Positions 53,203-61,514 of a stretch of DNA of 64,000 bases are shown here, one piece after another. The position numbers were made by a program, and so were the translations under genes. Position 1 is the stretch's first letter, and each line of letters begins with the position of its first letter. The notes beneath the pieces were generated by a model. That model did not search any database, was not told the DNA's origin, and saw nothing but the letters and a program-made list of their open reading frames with translations. Origin of the DNA: JAOPZW01 sp963788935 (lineage in GTDB: Bacteria > Actinomycetota > Thermoleophilia > Solirubrobacterales > Solirubrobacteraceae). The DNA lies in assembly GCA_963788935.1 (NCBI GenBank), contig CAWBIM010000006.1, positions 744,001 to 808,000 of the forward strand, written 5' to 3'.

Positions 53203-53220
53203 GGTCAGGTTGCGTTCAGG
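53203..53220 (+). promoter_or_regulatory. PHO-box-like direct repeat (uppP)
   Basis: GGTCAGG-TTGC-GTTCAGG, nearly identical to the 42865 site. TACCGT follows after 9 bases (53230-53235) and the uppP GTG after 7 more, so the mRNA is probably leaderless. Confidence 0.65.
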
Positions 53221-53242
53221 CGGCGTGCCTACCGTCCCGGCG

Positions 53243-54209
53243 GTGTCCTACTTCCAGGCCGCGGTCATCGCGCTCGTGCAGGGCGTCACCGAGCTGTTCC
53301 CGGTCTCGAGCCTGGGGCACTCGGTGCTCGTTCCTGCGTGGATCGGCGGCAGCTGGCAGACGCTCGTCACGCAGTCCTCGCAGGCGACGAGCGAGACGTC
53401 GTTCTACCTGGCGTACATCGTCGCGCTGCACTGCGCGACGGCCGTGGCGCTGCTGTGGTTCTTCCGGGACGACTGGGTCCGGATCATCCGTGCGTTCCTG
53501 CGCGGCCTCGGTCCGGCGATCCGGGCGCGGCGGATCGTGGCTCGCGACGCGGACGAGCGCCTCGCGTGGCTGATCGTCATCGCGACGATCCCGGTCGGGA
53601 TCACGGGCCTCGCGCTCGAGCATGTGTTCCGGACCGTGTTCGCCAAGCCGCTGGCCGCGAGCGTGTTCCTGTTCGTCAACGGGCTGATCCTGCTCGCCGG
53701 GGAGCGCGTGCGCCGGGCCGAACCCGGTCGCCGTGGCCGTGACCCCGGGGGGCGACGCGGCCGCGGACGAGCTCCTCACGCGCGGCCGGACCGCGACCGA
53801 CGTGGCCGCCGCGCGCGAGTCCGACCGACGCATCGCCGGCCTGCCCTGGGTCGACGGACTCATCGTCGGCCTGTTCCAGATCCTCGCCCTGCTCCCCGGG
53901 ATCAGCCGCTCGGGCGTGACGATGGTCGGCGGTCTCTGGCGCGGTCTGAGCCACGAGGACGGCGCCCGCTTCGCATTCCTCCTCGCGACCCCCGTCATCT
54001 TCGCCGCCGGCGTCCTCAAGCTTCCGACCCTCGCGGGCTCGGCCGGCGCCCACATCCACGGCCAGGTCGCCGTCGGCGTCGTCATCACCGGCCTCAGCGC
54101 CTACCTGTCGGTGCGCTTCCTCGTCCGCTGGTTCGAGACCCGCACGCTTCGCCCGTTCGCCTACTACTGCCTGCTCGCCGGGGCGGCGAGCATCATCCAT
54201 TTCGTCTGA
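53243..54209 (+). CDS. uppP: Undecaprenyl-diphosphatase (UppP/BacA), frame broken once
   Basis: GTG 53243 begins VSYFQAAVIALVQGVTELFPVSSLGHSVLVPAW, the catalytic QxxxE...PVSSxGH block. A +1 change near 53718 joins the second half with ILALLPGISRSGVTMVGGL, the second signature (PGxSRS). About eight membrane segments. It releases Pi from undecaprenyl diphosphate to recycle the lipid carrier of wall and polysaccharide synthesis. It stands in an apparent PHO-like operon with a two-component system, which is unusual. Confidence 0.85.
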
Positions 54210-54212
54210 GCC

Positions 54213-54893
54213 GTGATCGAGCCCAACACGGTCACGGTCGGCGTCTGCGAGGACGACGACGAGCTGCGTGGGATCCTCCGCGACGCGCTCGAGCGGGCGG
54301 GGATGACCGTCCGGCCGACCGTGTCCGGTGCCGAGGCGGTGGAGATCTTCTCGGCGCGCCCGCCCGATCTGCTGATCCTGGACATCGGGCTGCCGGACGC
54401 CGATGGCCGCGACGTCTGCCAGGCGCTGCGCGCGCGCGGCGTGACGACCCCGGTCCTGTTTCTCACCGCGCGCAACTCGGTGACGGAGCGCGTGAGCGGC
54501 TTCAACGCCGGGGGCGACGACTACCTGACCAAGCCGTTCGCGCTGGCCGAGCTGCTGGTGCGGGTGGGGGCGCTGCTGCGCCGCCGGATGCCCGAGCACC
54601 CGCCCGCCGATCCGCCCGCGTTCGTGCTGGATCCCGGGCGGCACTCGCTGCGCCACGGCGATCGCGAGGCGTCGCTGACCCCGACGGAGTTCCGGATCCT
54701 CGCCGCCCTGGCGGCCGCACCCGGCGACGTCGTGCGCCACGCCACGCTCATCGCCGCCGCGTGGCCCGACGGCGCCGTCGTGCACGACAACACGCTGCAC
54801 GTCTATCTCGGGCGGATCCGCCGCAAGCTGAGCGAGGTCGGATCGGCCGCCGAGATCGACACGGTGCGGAGCGTGGGCTACCGGTTGCGGTGA
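54213..54893 (+). CDS. OmpR-family response regulator (paralogue 2)
   Basis: 226 aa from GTG 54213, 3 bases after the uppP stop. Same residues as paralogue 1 (phospho-Asp in LLILDIGLPDADG, winged-helix LTPTEFRILAAL...VYLGRIRRKL). GTGA overlap with the kinase gene. This is the intact, likely functional system. Confidence 0.92.
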   Translation: MIEPNTVTVGVCEDDDELRGILRDALERAGMTVRPTVSGAEAVEIFSARPPDLLILDIGLPDADGRDVCQALRARGVTTPVLFLTARNSVTERVSGFNAGGDDYLTKPFALAELLVRVGALLRRRMPEHPPADPPAFVLDPGRHSLRHGDREASLTPTEFRILAALAAAPGDVVRHATLIAAAWPDGAVVHDNTLHVYLGRIRRKLSEVGSAAEIDTVRSVGYRLR

Positions 54894-56176
54894 CGTTCCG
54901 CGGGCGGCTGCTCGCGACGTCGATGCTCACGCTGGCCGTGGGCCTCGGGGCGCTGGTCGCGGTCGGCAACGCCGTCCTGCGGGCTCGCGCCGACGTGGAG
55001 CTCGGCAGCTTGCTGCGTGCTCGGGCCGAGGCCCAGATCGCTGCGCTGGACGTCTCCCGCGGGCGTGTCGCGGTGCGCCGCAGCGCGAACGAAGGCGTCC
55101 TCGATCGCGAGGCGTGGGTGTTCGACGGCAACCGTCTGATCGAGCAGCCCGCCGGCGTACCGGCCGGGGTCGAGCGGGCCGCGGTGCGGCTCGGGCGGGC
55201 CGGCGGCCCGGCGGTGGTCAAGGCCGGGCACGGCGAGCGGCTGCGGGCCGAGCCCGTCCGCATGGGCGACAGGCGGATCGGCGCGGTTGTCCTCGGCATC
55301 TCCGACGAGTCCGTCGAGCGCCTCGAGGGGTCCATCCTGCTCGGTTCGCTCGTGCTCGCCGCGCTGCTCCTGCTCGCGGGCTGGTGGACGCTGCGCGGCG
55401 TGGTCGACGGCGCGTTGCGGCCGGTCGCGCGCATGACCCGCGATGCCGAGACGTGGAGCGCGAACGACCTCGACCAGCGCTTCGGGCTCGGCCCTGCGCG
55501 GGACGAGCTGACCGGGCTCGCGGCGACGCTGGACGGCCTGCTCGCCCGGATCGCGGCGACACGCCGCCACGAGCAGCGCTTCGCCGCCGAGGTCGCCCAC
55601 GAGCTGCGCACCCCGATCGCGCGCATGCGTGCGCGCGCCGAGCTGTCGCTGCGCGCCGGCCCCGGAGGTGACCCCGAGCGTGTGCGGGCGCTCGATCTCG
55701 TCGTCGACGAGGTCGACCGGCTCACGGGTGCGATCGACACGCTGCTCGCGGTCGCGCGCGGCGAGGCCGACCCCAGCTCGGAGTCGGTCGACCTGGCGGC
55801 GATCGCCCGCGAGGTCGACGATGTCGCCATCCAGGTGCCCGCGGGCCTACCGCGGGGCGAGGGCGAGGCCGAGGTGGTCCGTCGCGCGCTCGCGCCGCTG
55901 GTCGAGAACGCCCGACGCCACGCCCGCGGGCACGTCGAGTTGGTTCTGAGCGCGTCGGACGGCCGGGTGCGCGTCGCAGTCCACGACGACGGGCCCGGGG
56001 TTCCGAGCGAGCTCGGTGAGCGCGTGTTCGAACCGGGTGTTCGCGGCAGCGACCACGAGGGGGCCGGGCTCGGGCTCGCGCTGGCGCGGCGGGTGGCGCG
56101 CTCGTGCGGCGGCGACGTGACGCTCGGCCCCGGGCCGGGCGGCTGCTTCGTCCTCGAGCTTCCGGCGGTCGACTGA
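54890..56176 (+). CDS. Sensor histidine kinase (partner of 54213-54893)
   Basis: 428 aa, GTG 54890. One N-terminal membrane helix, a ~130-residue sensor, a second helix (LLGSLVLAALLLLAGWW), HAMP-like linker, H-box FAAEVAHELRTPIARMRARAE, N-box VENARRHARG, and G boxes HDDGPGVP and GAGLGLALARR. Signal unknown; a periplasmic-side envelope or phosphate cue would fit the uppP linkage. Confidence 0.9.
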   Translation: MTFRGRLLATSMLTLAVGLGALVAVGNAVLRARADVELGSLLRARAEAQIAALDVSRGRVAVRRSANEGVLDREAWVFDGNRLIEQPAGVPAGVERAAVRLGRAGGPAVVKAGHGERLRAEPVRMGDRRIGAVVLGISDESVERLEGSILLGSLVLAALLLLAGWWTLRGVVDGALRPVARMTRDAETWSANDLDQRFGLGPARDELTGLAATLDGLLARIAATRRHEQRFAAEVAHELRTPIARMRARAELSLRAGPGGDPERVRALDLVVDEVDRLTGAIDTLLAVARGEADPSSESVDLAAIAREVDDVAIQVPAGLPRGEGEAEVVRRALAPLVENARRHARGHVELVLSASDGRVRVAVHDDGPGVPSELGERVFEPGVRGSDHEGAGLGLALARRVARSCGGDVTLGPGPGGCFVLELPAVD

Positions 56177-56252
56177 CCGGCGATGCTCCTACGGCCCGCG
56201 TCAGCTCCTCGTCGACACCACGGCGATGATGACGAGGGCGATCAGGCCCGCG

Positions 56253-57567
56253 TCAGTCCTTGTACGGGTCGAACGTGTCGGCGCCGGCCATCGCCACGCC
56301 GAGCGGCCTGAGGCGGTGGAGCACCCGGATGCTGTCGGCGTGGTAGCCGAGGACGGCGTCGAGGCGCTTGTACGCGCCCGGCGCCTCGTCCGGCCCGCCG
56401 CCGCGCAACTCGACGCCCGCGGCGTCGAGGTCGGCGTTGGTCTGCTGCCAGTCGATCTCGCCGGGCGTCACCTGCACCATGCGCCGGCGCCAGCCTGGTG
56501 CTCCCGCATCGCGGGCACGCGTCCGCTCGGCGGGCTTGTGTTCGCCCGGGCGCCTGGAACCAGTCGCAGTCCCGGTTCAGGCAGGCCCAGCGTCGCCGGC
56601 TCTTGCCGGCCGCCCGCGTGCGCGACATGACCCGCCCGGCGCCGTGGACGGTGCTGTACAGCAGGTCGGCGCCCGCGGGCGAGTCGACGCCTTCGAGGAT
56701 CACCGACGGCTCGCCCATGGTCGCGCCCACGAACCCGGCCTGCCCGGGGAACGCGGGCGTGCAGCCCTTGCGGACGACCCACACGTCGACGCCGCCGTGA
56801 TTCTCCCGCCAGGCGAAGTTGTGGTGGTTGTGGACCTCGTACGTCGCCTTGGCTCCGAGGATCCCGAGCACCTTGTCGACGACGGTGTCGCGGCCGGCAT
56901 AGGCGTACTCGCCGGCGAGCTGCATGGCGGCGATGTACGCCTGCCCGAGGTCCGAGTCGACGGGGAAGAGGATCGGGGGACTGTCCATCTCACCCTCGGT
57001 GGCGTGCTCCTCGAAGCGCTTGCCCTCGGCGAGCGCGAGGAACCCCGATGCCGTCTTGTGCCCGAATCCGCGGGAGCCGAAGTGCACGCCGATCCAGACG
57101 AAGCCGTCGTCGCCGGCGAAGAGGTCGACGTAGTGGTTGCCCGACCCGACGGTCCCGAGTTGCTGGGCCGCCATGTCCCGGAGGCGGCGTTGGGGAGCGA
57201 AGTCGGCGTCGCGGATGGCGTCGAGGACGGGATGGTCGACGGGCTCGGCGTTCTTGCGTCCGACGCCGAAGCTGACCCGCTCGTAGATCTCGTCCATCAG
57301 GCGCGCGACGACGTCCGTTCCCTCGATGTCGCCGGCGCGGAGGTTGGTGCGGACCGCCTTGTTGCCGCACGCGATGTCGTAGCCGACCCCGGAGGGGCTG
57401 ATGTGGTCGGGGTAGGCGACCGCGCCGCCGATGGGCTGCGAGTAGCCCACATGACCATCCGCGCACAGCACCCCGCGCAGCGCGTCGCCCGCCTCCGCGC
57501 ACCGCGTCAGCTGCTCGACGGCGCGGTCGTCGACGTCGCCGTACACGGTGATGGGGATGACGGTCAC
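56253..57567 (-). CDS. rtcB: RtcB-type RNA ligase, frame broken once
   Basis: GTG 57567. Family blocks: GHVGYSQPIGGAVAYPD, GVGYDIACGNKAVRTN (metal/Cys site), GTVGSGNHYVDLF, HNHHNFAWRE, GRVMSRTRAAG and the C-terminus GAGADTFDPYKD-type (here AGADTFDPYKD). A +1 change near 56485 is needed before VQVTPGEIDWQQ. An inserted zinc-finger-like stretch (CLNRDCDWF...CPRCG) matches the actinobacterial RtcB variant. Joins 2',3'-cyclic phosphate RNA ends to 5'-OH. Confidence 0.85.
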
Positions 57568-57726
57568 TGCTGACAACGTAGCCGCCGATCCGCCGGCCCG
57601 TGACGGTCCGTTGCCGGACCGGGTGGCACGCGGCGCCACCTTGGTGGGGTGGAGCGGGGCGGGACGGTCGGCCACCGTCGGTCGGGCGCCCCCCGCTCAC
57701 ATCGAGGAACGGAAGGACCCATCCCA

Positions 57727-58426
57727 ATGTCGCATCGCAGCATCACCATCCTCGCCGCCGGCGCCGCGCTCGCCGCTGCTCGCGCCGGCTTCCGCCGCCC
57801 TGGCCCAGAGCGCCCCGGCGCCCGCCTCGGGCTCGGGCGTGCCGGCGGGCCGGATCGAGCTCACGATCCGCTCGGTCCACATCACCGGCTCGCACGCGGT
57901 GCCGCGCTACGAGCGCTCCAGGCAGTACCTCACCGCCGACGAGAGCCACACGGTCACGATGACGGTGCCGCAGCACAGGCTCAGCTTCGAGGGCTTCACG
58001 AGCCCGCGGCGCGACCTGCGCTACGACGGGGCGACGAAGCGCGTCACGGTCCTCAAGGGCTCGGCCACGCCGCCGTACCAGACCGTCGCCCAGGAGGCGG
58101 CCGGGTTCGCCCGGCAGGTCGCCCAGGGCTGCTGGACCCCGGTCGGCAACCTCGTGTTCCAGGGCCGCGGATCGACGCGCTACAACCTCGTCGCCGCGAA
58201 GTCCGGCCCCTGCCGCGGCGACGCGGACGTCGGCCAGGCGATCGTCGACCGGCGGACCGGCGCGATCCTCAAGCGCGAGGTCGGCCAGGCCGACGGCTCG
58301 TTCAAGGAGGTCGACGTGCTGTCGCAGTTCCAGACGCTGGCGCTGACGCCGCGCACACGGCCGCTCCTGCGCTTCGGCTCGCACGACGGGCCGACGCGGG
58401 TCCCGAGCGTCGGCCGCAGCTTCTAG
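57727..58426 (+). CDS. Secreted protein of unknown function, frame broken once
   Basis: ATG 57727 begins MSHRSITILAAGAALA, then needs a +1 change near 57778 to continue LLAPASAALAQSAPAP, together a signal peptide. The mature part (IELTIRSVHITGSHAVPRYERSRQYLTADESHTVTMTVPQ, VGNLVFQGRGSTRYNLVAAKSGPCRG) is beta-rich and belongs to no family I recognise. About 232 aa. An internal 232-aa frame from 57548 is not credible as its own start. Confidence 0.6.
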
Positions 58427-58440
58427 GAGGCCACCGGCAT

Positions 58441-58477
58441 CGCCGCCTGGGACTGCGAGTCAGCGTCCCAGGCGGCG
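58441..58477. terminator. Bidirectional terminator
   Basis: CGCCGCCTGGGAC and its exact complement around an 11-base loop, between the convergent secreted-protein gene and DUF4386 gene. Confidence 0.75.
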
Positions 58478-58502
58478 GAGCGCCTCGCGGGGTGAGCGCG
58501 GG

Positions 58503-59282
58503 TCACGGAGCGGCGATGGCGAGCCCCGGGTCGATCTCGGCGTCGCGGGTCTCGTTCAGGATCGGCGCGGACGCCTTGAAGCCCTTGAACGTCAGGTAGA
58601 TGCCGATCGACGCCTCCCAGATGATCTCGGGGACGGAGCACACGAACCGGGGCGCGCTGTTGATGTCGAACGCGCCGAACATGACGGCGATCCCCGACAC
58701 GAACAGCAGCGGCCCGCCGATGAGCCCGAACATCGTCAGCCGTCGTGGCAGGAGGCCGGAGCGGTACATGAGGTAGCCGAGGATCATGCCGTTCCCGACG
58801 CCCACGACGATGCCGGGGCCGAGCACGAAGGTCGCATCGTGGACCGCGACGAGCGACTGGCCGAGGGCGACGAGCGTGTCATCGGAGGTGCCCGCGGGGT
58901 CCTGGCGCAGCGTCATGATCGCCAGGACGCTGACGATGCCGACGGCGATGAACCCGCACTCGACGAGGCGGGCGGTGACGAAGCCGACCGCGAGCTTCTC
59001 GTTGTAGCGCTTGAACAGCGCGTACGGGACGACGGCGGTGCCGATGTTGGCGATGATGAGCAGCAGCTCGAGGGTCGCGCCGACGAAGATCCGCGTGTCG
59101 CCTCCGCCCGCGCCGAGAATGAAGTTCTCGTTGTTGAGCAGCGGGTCGTAGAGCAGCACCGCCGGGATGCTGGTGACGAAGGTGGCGATCCACAGCAGGC
59201 CGGTGATGGTCGCGAGCTTGCGGGGTGGCATCTCCGTCGGGCGAGCGGACGCCGACGATCGCTGGGCCGAGGACACTGACAT
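58503..59282 (-). CDS. DUF4386 domain membrane protein
   Basis: 259 aa, about six membrane segments. The conserved blocks ITGLLWIATFVTSIPAVLLYDPLL, YALFKRYNEKLAVGFVTARLVECGFI, FVLGPGIVVGVGNGMILGYLMYRSGLLPR and LFVSGIAVMFGAF are those of DUF4386. Function unknown. ATG 59282 is used; the first 20 residues vary. Confidence 0.8.
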   Translation of the reverse strand: MSVSSAQRSSASARPTEMPPRKLATITGLLWIATFVTSIPAVLLYDPLLNNENFILGAGGGDTRIFVGATLELLLIIANIGTAVVPYALFKRYNEKLAVGFVTARLVECGFIAVGIVSVLAIMTLRQDPAGTSDDTLVALGQSLVAVHDATFVLGPGIVVGVGNGMILGYLMYRSGLLPRRLTMFGLIGGPLLFVSGIAVMFGAFDINSAPRFVCSVPEIIWEASIGIYLTFKGFKASAPILNETRDAEIDPGLAIAAP

Positions 59283-59660
59283 GCCGACTCCTCTCGGGGC
59301 GTGGGGTGCGGACCGCCCCAGGCGTGACGGGGCTGGGTCGACGCCGGCGAGCGGGAACCGCTGGACCGCCTTGCCGGGTTGCGAGGGCGAGGCGCCGACC
59401 GACCTTACCTTCGCCTAGGCAGCGCGTGGGATTTTCGCCGGCGAAGACGGCTCGGGTCCCGAGGCGGAGGTGGTTCCTCCGGACTCGTTGAGTAAATCCT
59501 AGGGTTGCACCGGTCAGGCAGATGTGCGTAGCGTCGCTTCCGGTGCAGTCGATCGGGCGTCCCGAGGGCGACGCGCGCGTCGAATCGTCCCCCCTTGCGC
59601 CGACGCAATCCAGGGTCCAGCACGACTGGGGCCGCCCGGCCCCGAACGGGAGGACGGCGT
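59283..59660. other. Divergent promoter region
   Basis: 378 bases between the DUF4386 gene and the lipoprotein gene. It contains several GC-rich potential stems but no RNA family I can name. The lower-GC stretch near 59490 (GAGTAAATCCTAGGG) may hold a promoter for the lipoprotein gene. Confidence 0.4.
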
Positions 59661-61427
59661 ATGACCAGTACCACCGTGAGGACGGCGGCCGCCACAGGCG
59701 CCGCCGCGCTGGCGCTCGTGGTCGCGGCCTGCGGGAGCAGCGACAAGAGCTCGAGCGGGTCCAGCTCGTCGAGCGCGAGCTCGGGCCAGGAGGTCGGAGG
59801 CGGCAAGCAGGGCGGTGTCCTGCGCCAGCTCGGCTCCTCGGACGTCGACTACCTCGACCCCGGGCACACGTACTACACCGTCGGCTTTCAGATCGCCTAC
59901 GCCACGCAGCGCTCGCTGTACAGCTTCCGGCCCGACCAGACCGAGCCGGTCCCGGACCTCGCGGCCGACAAGCCGCAGATCTCCGACGACCTGAAGACGA
60001 TCACGGTGAAGATCAAGCCGAACGTGAAGTTCAGCCCGCCGGTGAACCGCGCGGTGACCTCGAAGGACGTCAAGTACGCCTTCGAGCGGTTCTTCTCGGT
60101 GAACGTCGGCGGTCAATATCCGTCGTACTTCAGCGCGGTCGAGGGCACGCCCTCGGCACCGACCAAGGGCGTCAAGGACATCTCGGGGATCACGACGCCC
60201 GACGACGCGACGATCGTGTTCAAGCTCAGCCGGCCCGAGGCGGTCTCGGTCGCGGCCGCGCTCGTCATGCCGATCACGATGCCCGTGCCGGAGGAGTACG
60301 CGAAGGAGTTCGACGCGAAGAACCCGTCGACGTACAACACGCATCTCGTCGCGACGGGCCCGTACATGGTCAAGAACGACGCGCGGGGCAACGCGGTCGG
60401 CTACCAGGCCGGGAAGTCGATCGACCTCGTCCGCAACCCCAACTGGGACAAGGCGACGGACTTCCGCCCCGCCTACCTGGACGAGATCCATACGACGACG
60501 AACGAGTCGGACGGCTCCGTCGCGGCGGAGCGGGTGCTGACCGGCTCGCACATGACCCTCGACTCGGATCCGCCCGCGGCTCAGTTGCAGGAGGTGGCGA
60601 CGGAGCGCAAGTCGCAGTTCACCCAGGTCCCGAGCGGCGGGTATCGCTGGCTGCCGCTGAATACGACGATCAAGCCGCTCGACAACATCAACGTGCGCAA
60701 GGCGATCATCGCCGCGTTCGACCGCGAGGCGATCCGCAAGGTCCGCGGCGGCCGGTTCATCGGCGACGTCGCGACCCACTTCCTGCCGCCGGGAATCCCC
60801 GGCTTCGAGCAGGCGGGCGGGCTCCAGGGCCCGGGCTACGACTTCCTCAAGAACCCGCGCGGCGACCTGGCGCTCGCCACGCAGTACATGAAGAAGGCGG
60901 GCTACCCGAGCGGAAAGTACACCGGGAGCGACACGCTGCTGTTCGTCGCCTCGACGACCGATCCGGGCAAGACGCAGGCCCAGGTCGCCAAGGCCCAGCT
61001 CGAGAAGCTCGGGCTGAAGGTCCAGCTGCGGATCGTGCCGGCGGACGCGATGTACACCGAGTGGTGCCAGATGCCGGCGAAGAAGGTCGCGGCCTGCGCC
61101 GACGCGGGCTGGTTCAAGGACTTCGTCGACCCGCAGTCGATGCTCGAGGTGACGTTCAAGGGGTCGGCGATCTCGAAGAGCGGCGGGAACAACAACATGC
61201 CCCAGCTGAACGACCCGAAGATCGACGCCGCGATGACGAAGGCGACCGGCCTGCAGGGTCAGGAGCGGCTCGAGGCGTGGGGCGAGATCGACAAGATGAT
61301 CACCGCGACCGCCGCGGCGGTCCCGCTCGTCTGGGACAAGACCGCGCTGATCTGGTCGAAGGACGTCAAGGGCGTCGGCAACCCCTACTTCACCACGATC
61401 GACTTCGCCTTCACGTCGCTGAAGTAG
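59661..61427 (+). CDS. ABC-transporter solute-binding lipoprotein (SBP family 5)
   Basis: 588 aa. GGGAGGA precedes ATG 59661. Signal peptide with lipobox LVVAAC (Cys24), a Ser-rich linker, then the peptide/nickel-type SBP fold (LRQLGSSDVDYLDPGHTYYTVGFQIAYATQRSLYSF, SKDVKYAFERFFSV, YMVKNDARGNAVG, AKAQLEKLGLKVQLRIV). No permease or ATPase genes adjoin, so it may be an orphan receptor or use distant components. Ligand likely a peptide or peptide-like compound. Confidence 0.85.
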   Translation: MTSTTVRTAAATGAAALALVVAACGSSDKSSSGSSSSSASSGQEVGGGKQGGVLRQLGSSDVDYLDPGHTYYTVGFQIAYATQRSLYSFRPDQTEPVPDLAADKPQISDDLKTITVKIKPNVKFSPPVNRAVTSKDVKYAFERFFSVNVGGQYPSYFSAVEGTPSAPTKGVKDISGITTPDDATIVFKLSRPEAVSVAAALVMPITMPVPEEYAKEFDAKNPSTYNTHLVATGPYMVKNDARGNAVGYQAGKSIDLVRNPNWDKATDFRPAYLDEIHTTTNESDGSVAAERVLTGSHMTLDSDPPAAQLQEVATERKSQFTQVPSGGYRWLPLNTTIKPLDNINVRKAIIAAFDREAIRKVRGGRFIGDVATHFLPPGIPGFEQAGGLQGPGYDFLKNPRGDLALATQYMKKAGYPSGKYTGSDTLLFVASTTDPGKTQAQVAKAQLEKLGLKVQLRIVPADAMYTEWCQMPAKKVAACADAGWFKDFVDPQSMLEVTFKGSAISKSGGNNNMPQLNDPKIDAAMTKATGLQGQERLEAWGEIDKMITATAAAVPLVWDKTALIWSKDVKGVGNPYFTTIDFAFTSLK

Positions 61428-61514
61428 GCGGCCGGTCGCGGCGCCCGCCGGGAGTGGCGGGCGCCGCACCGGTCGTGCGCGGGCGGCCGCGACCGACCAT
61501 CTAGCCTTGCGCGC

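Noticed and set aside
59283..59420. Possible riboswitch before the DUF4386 gene
   Set aside because: GC-rich with potential stems, but no conserved core of a known class could be matched.
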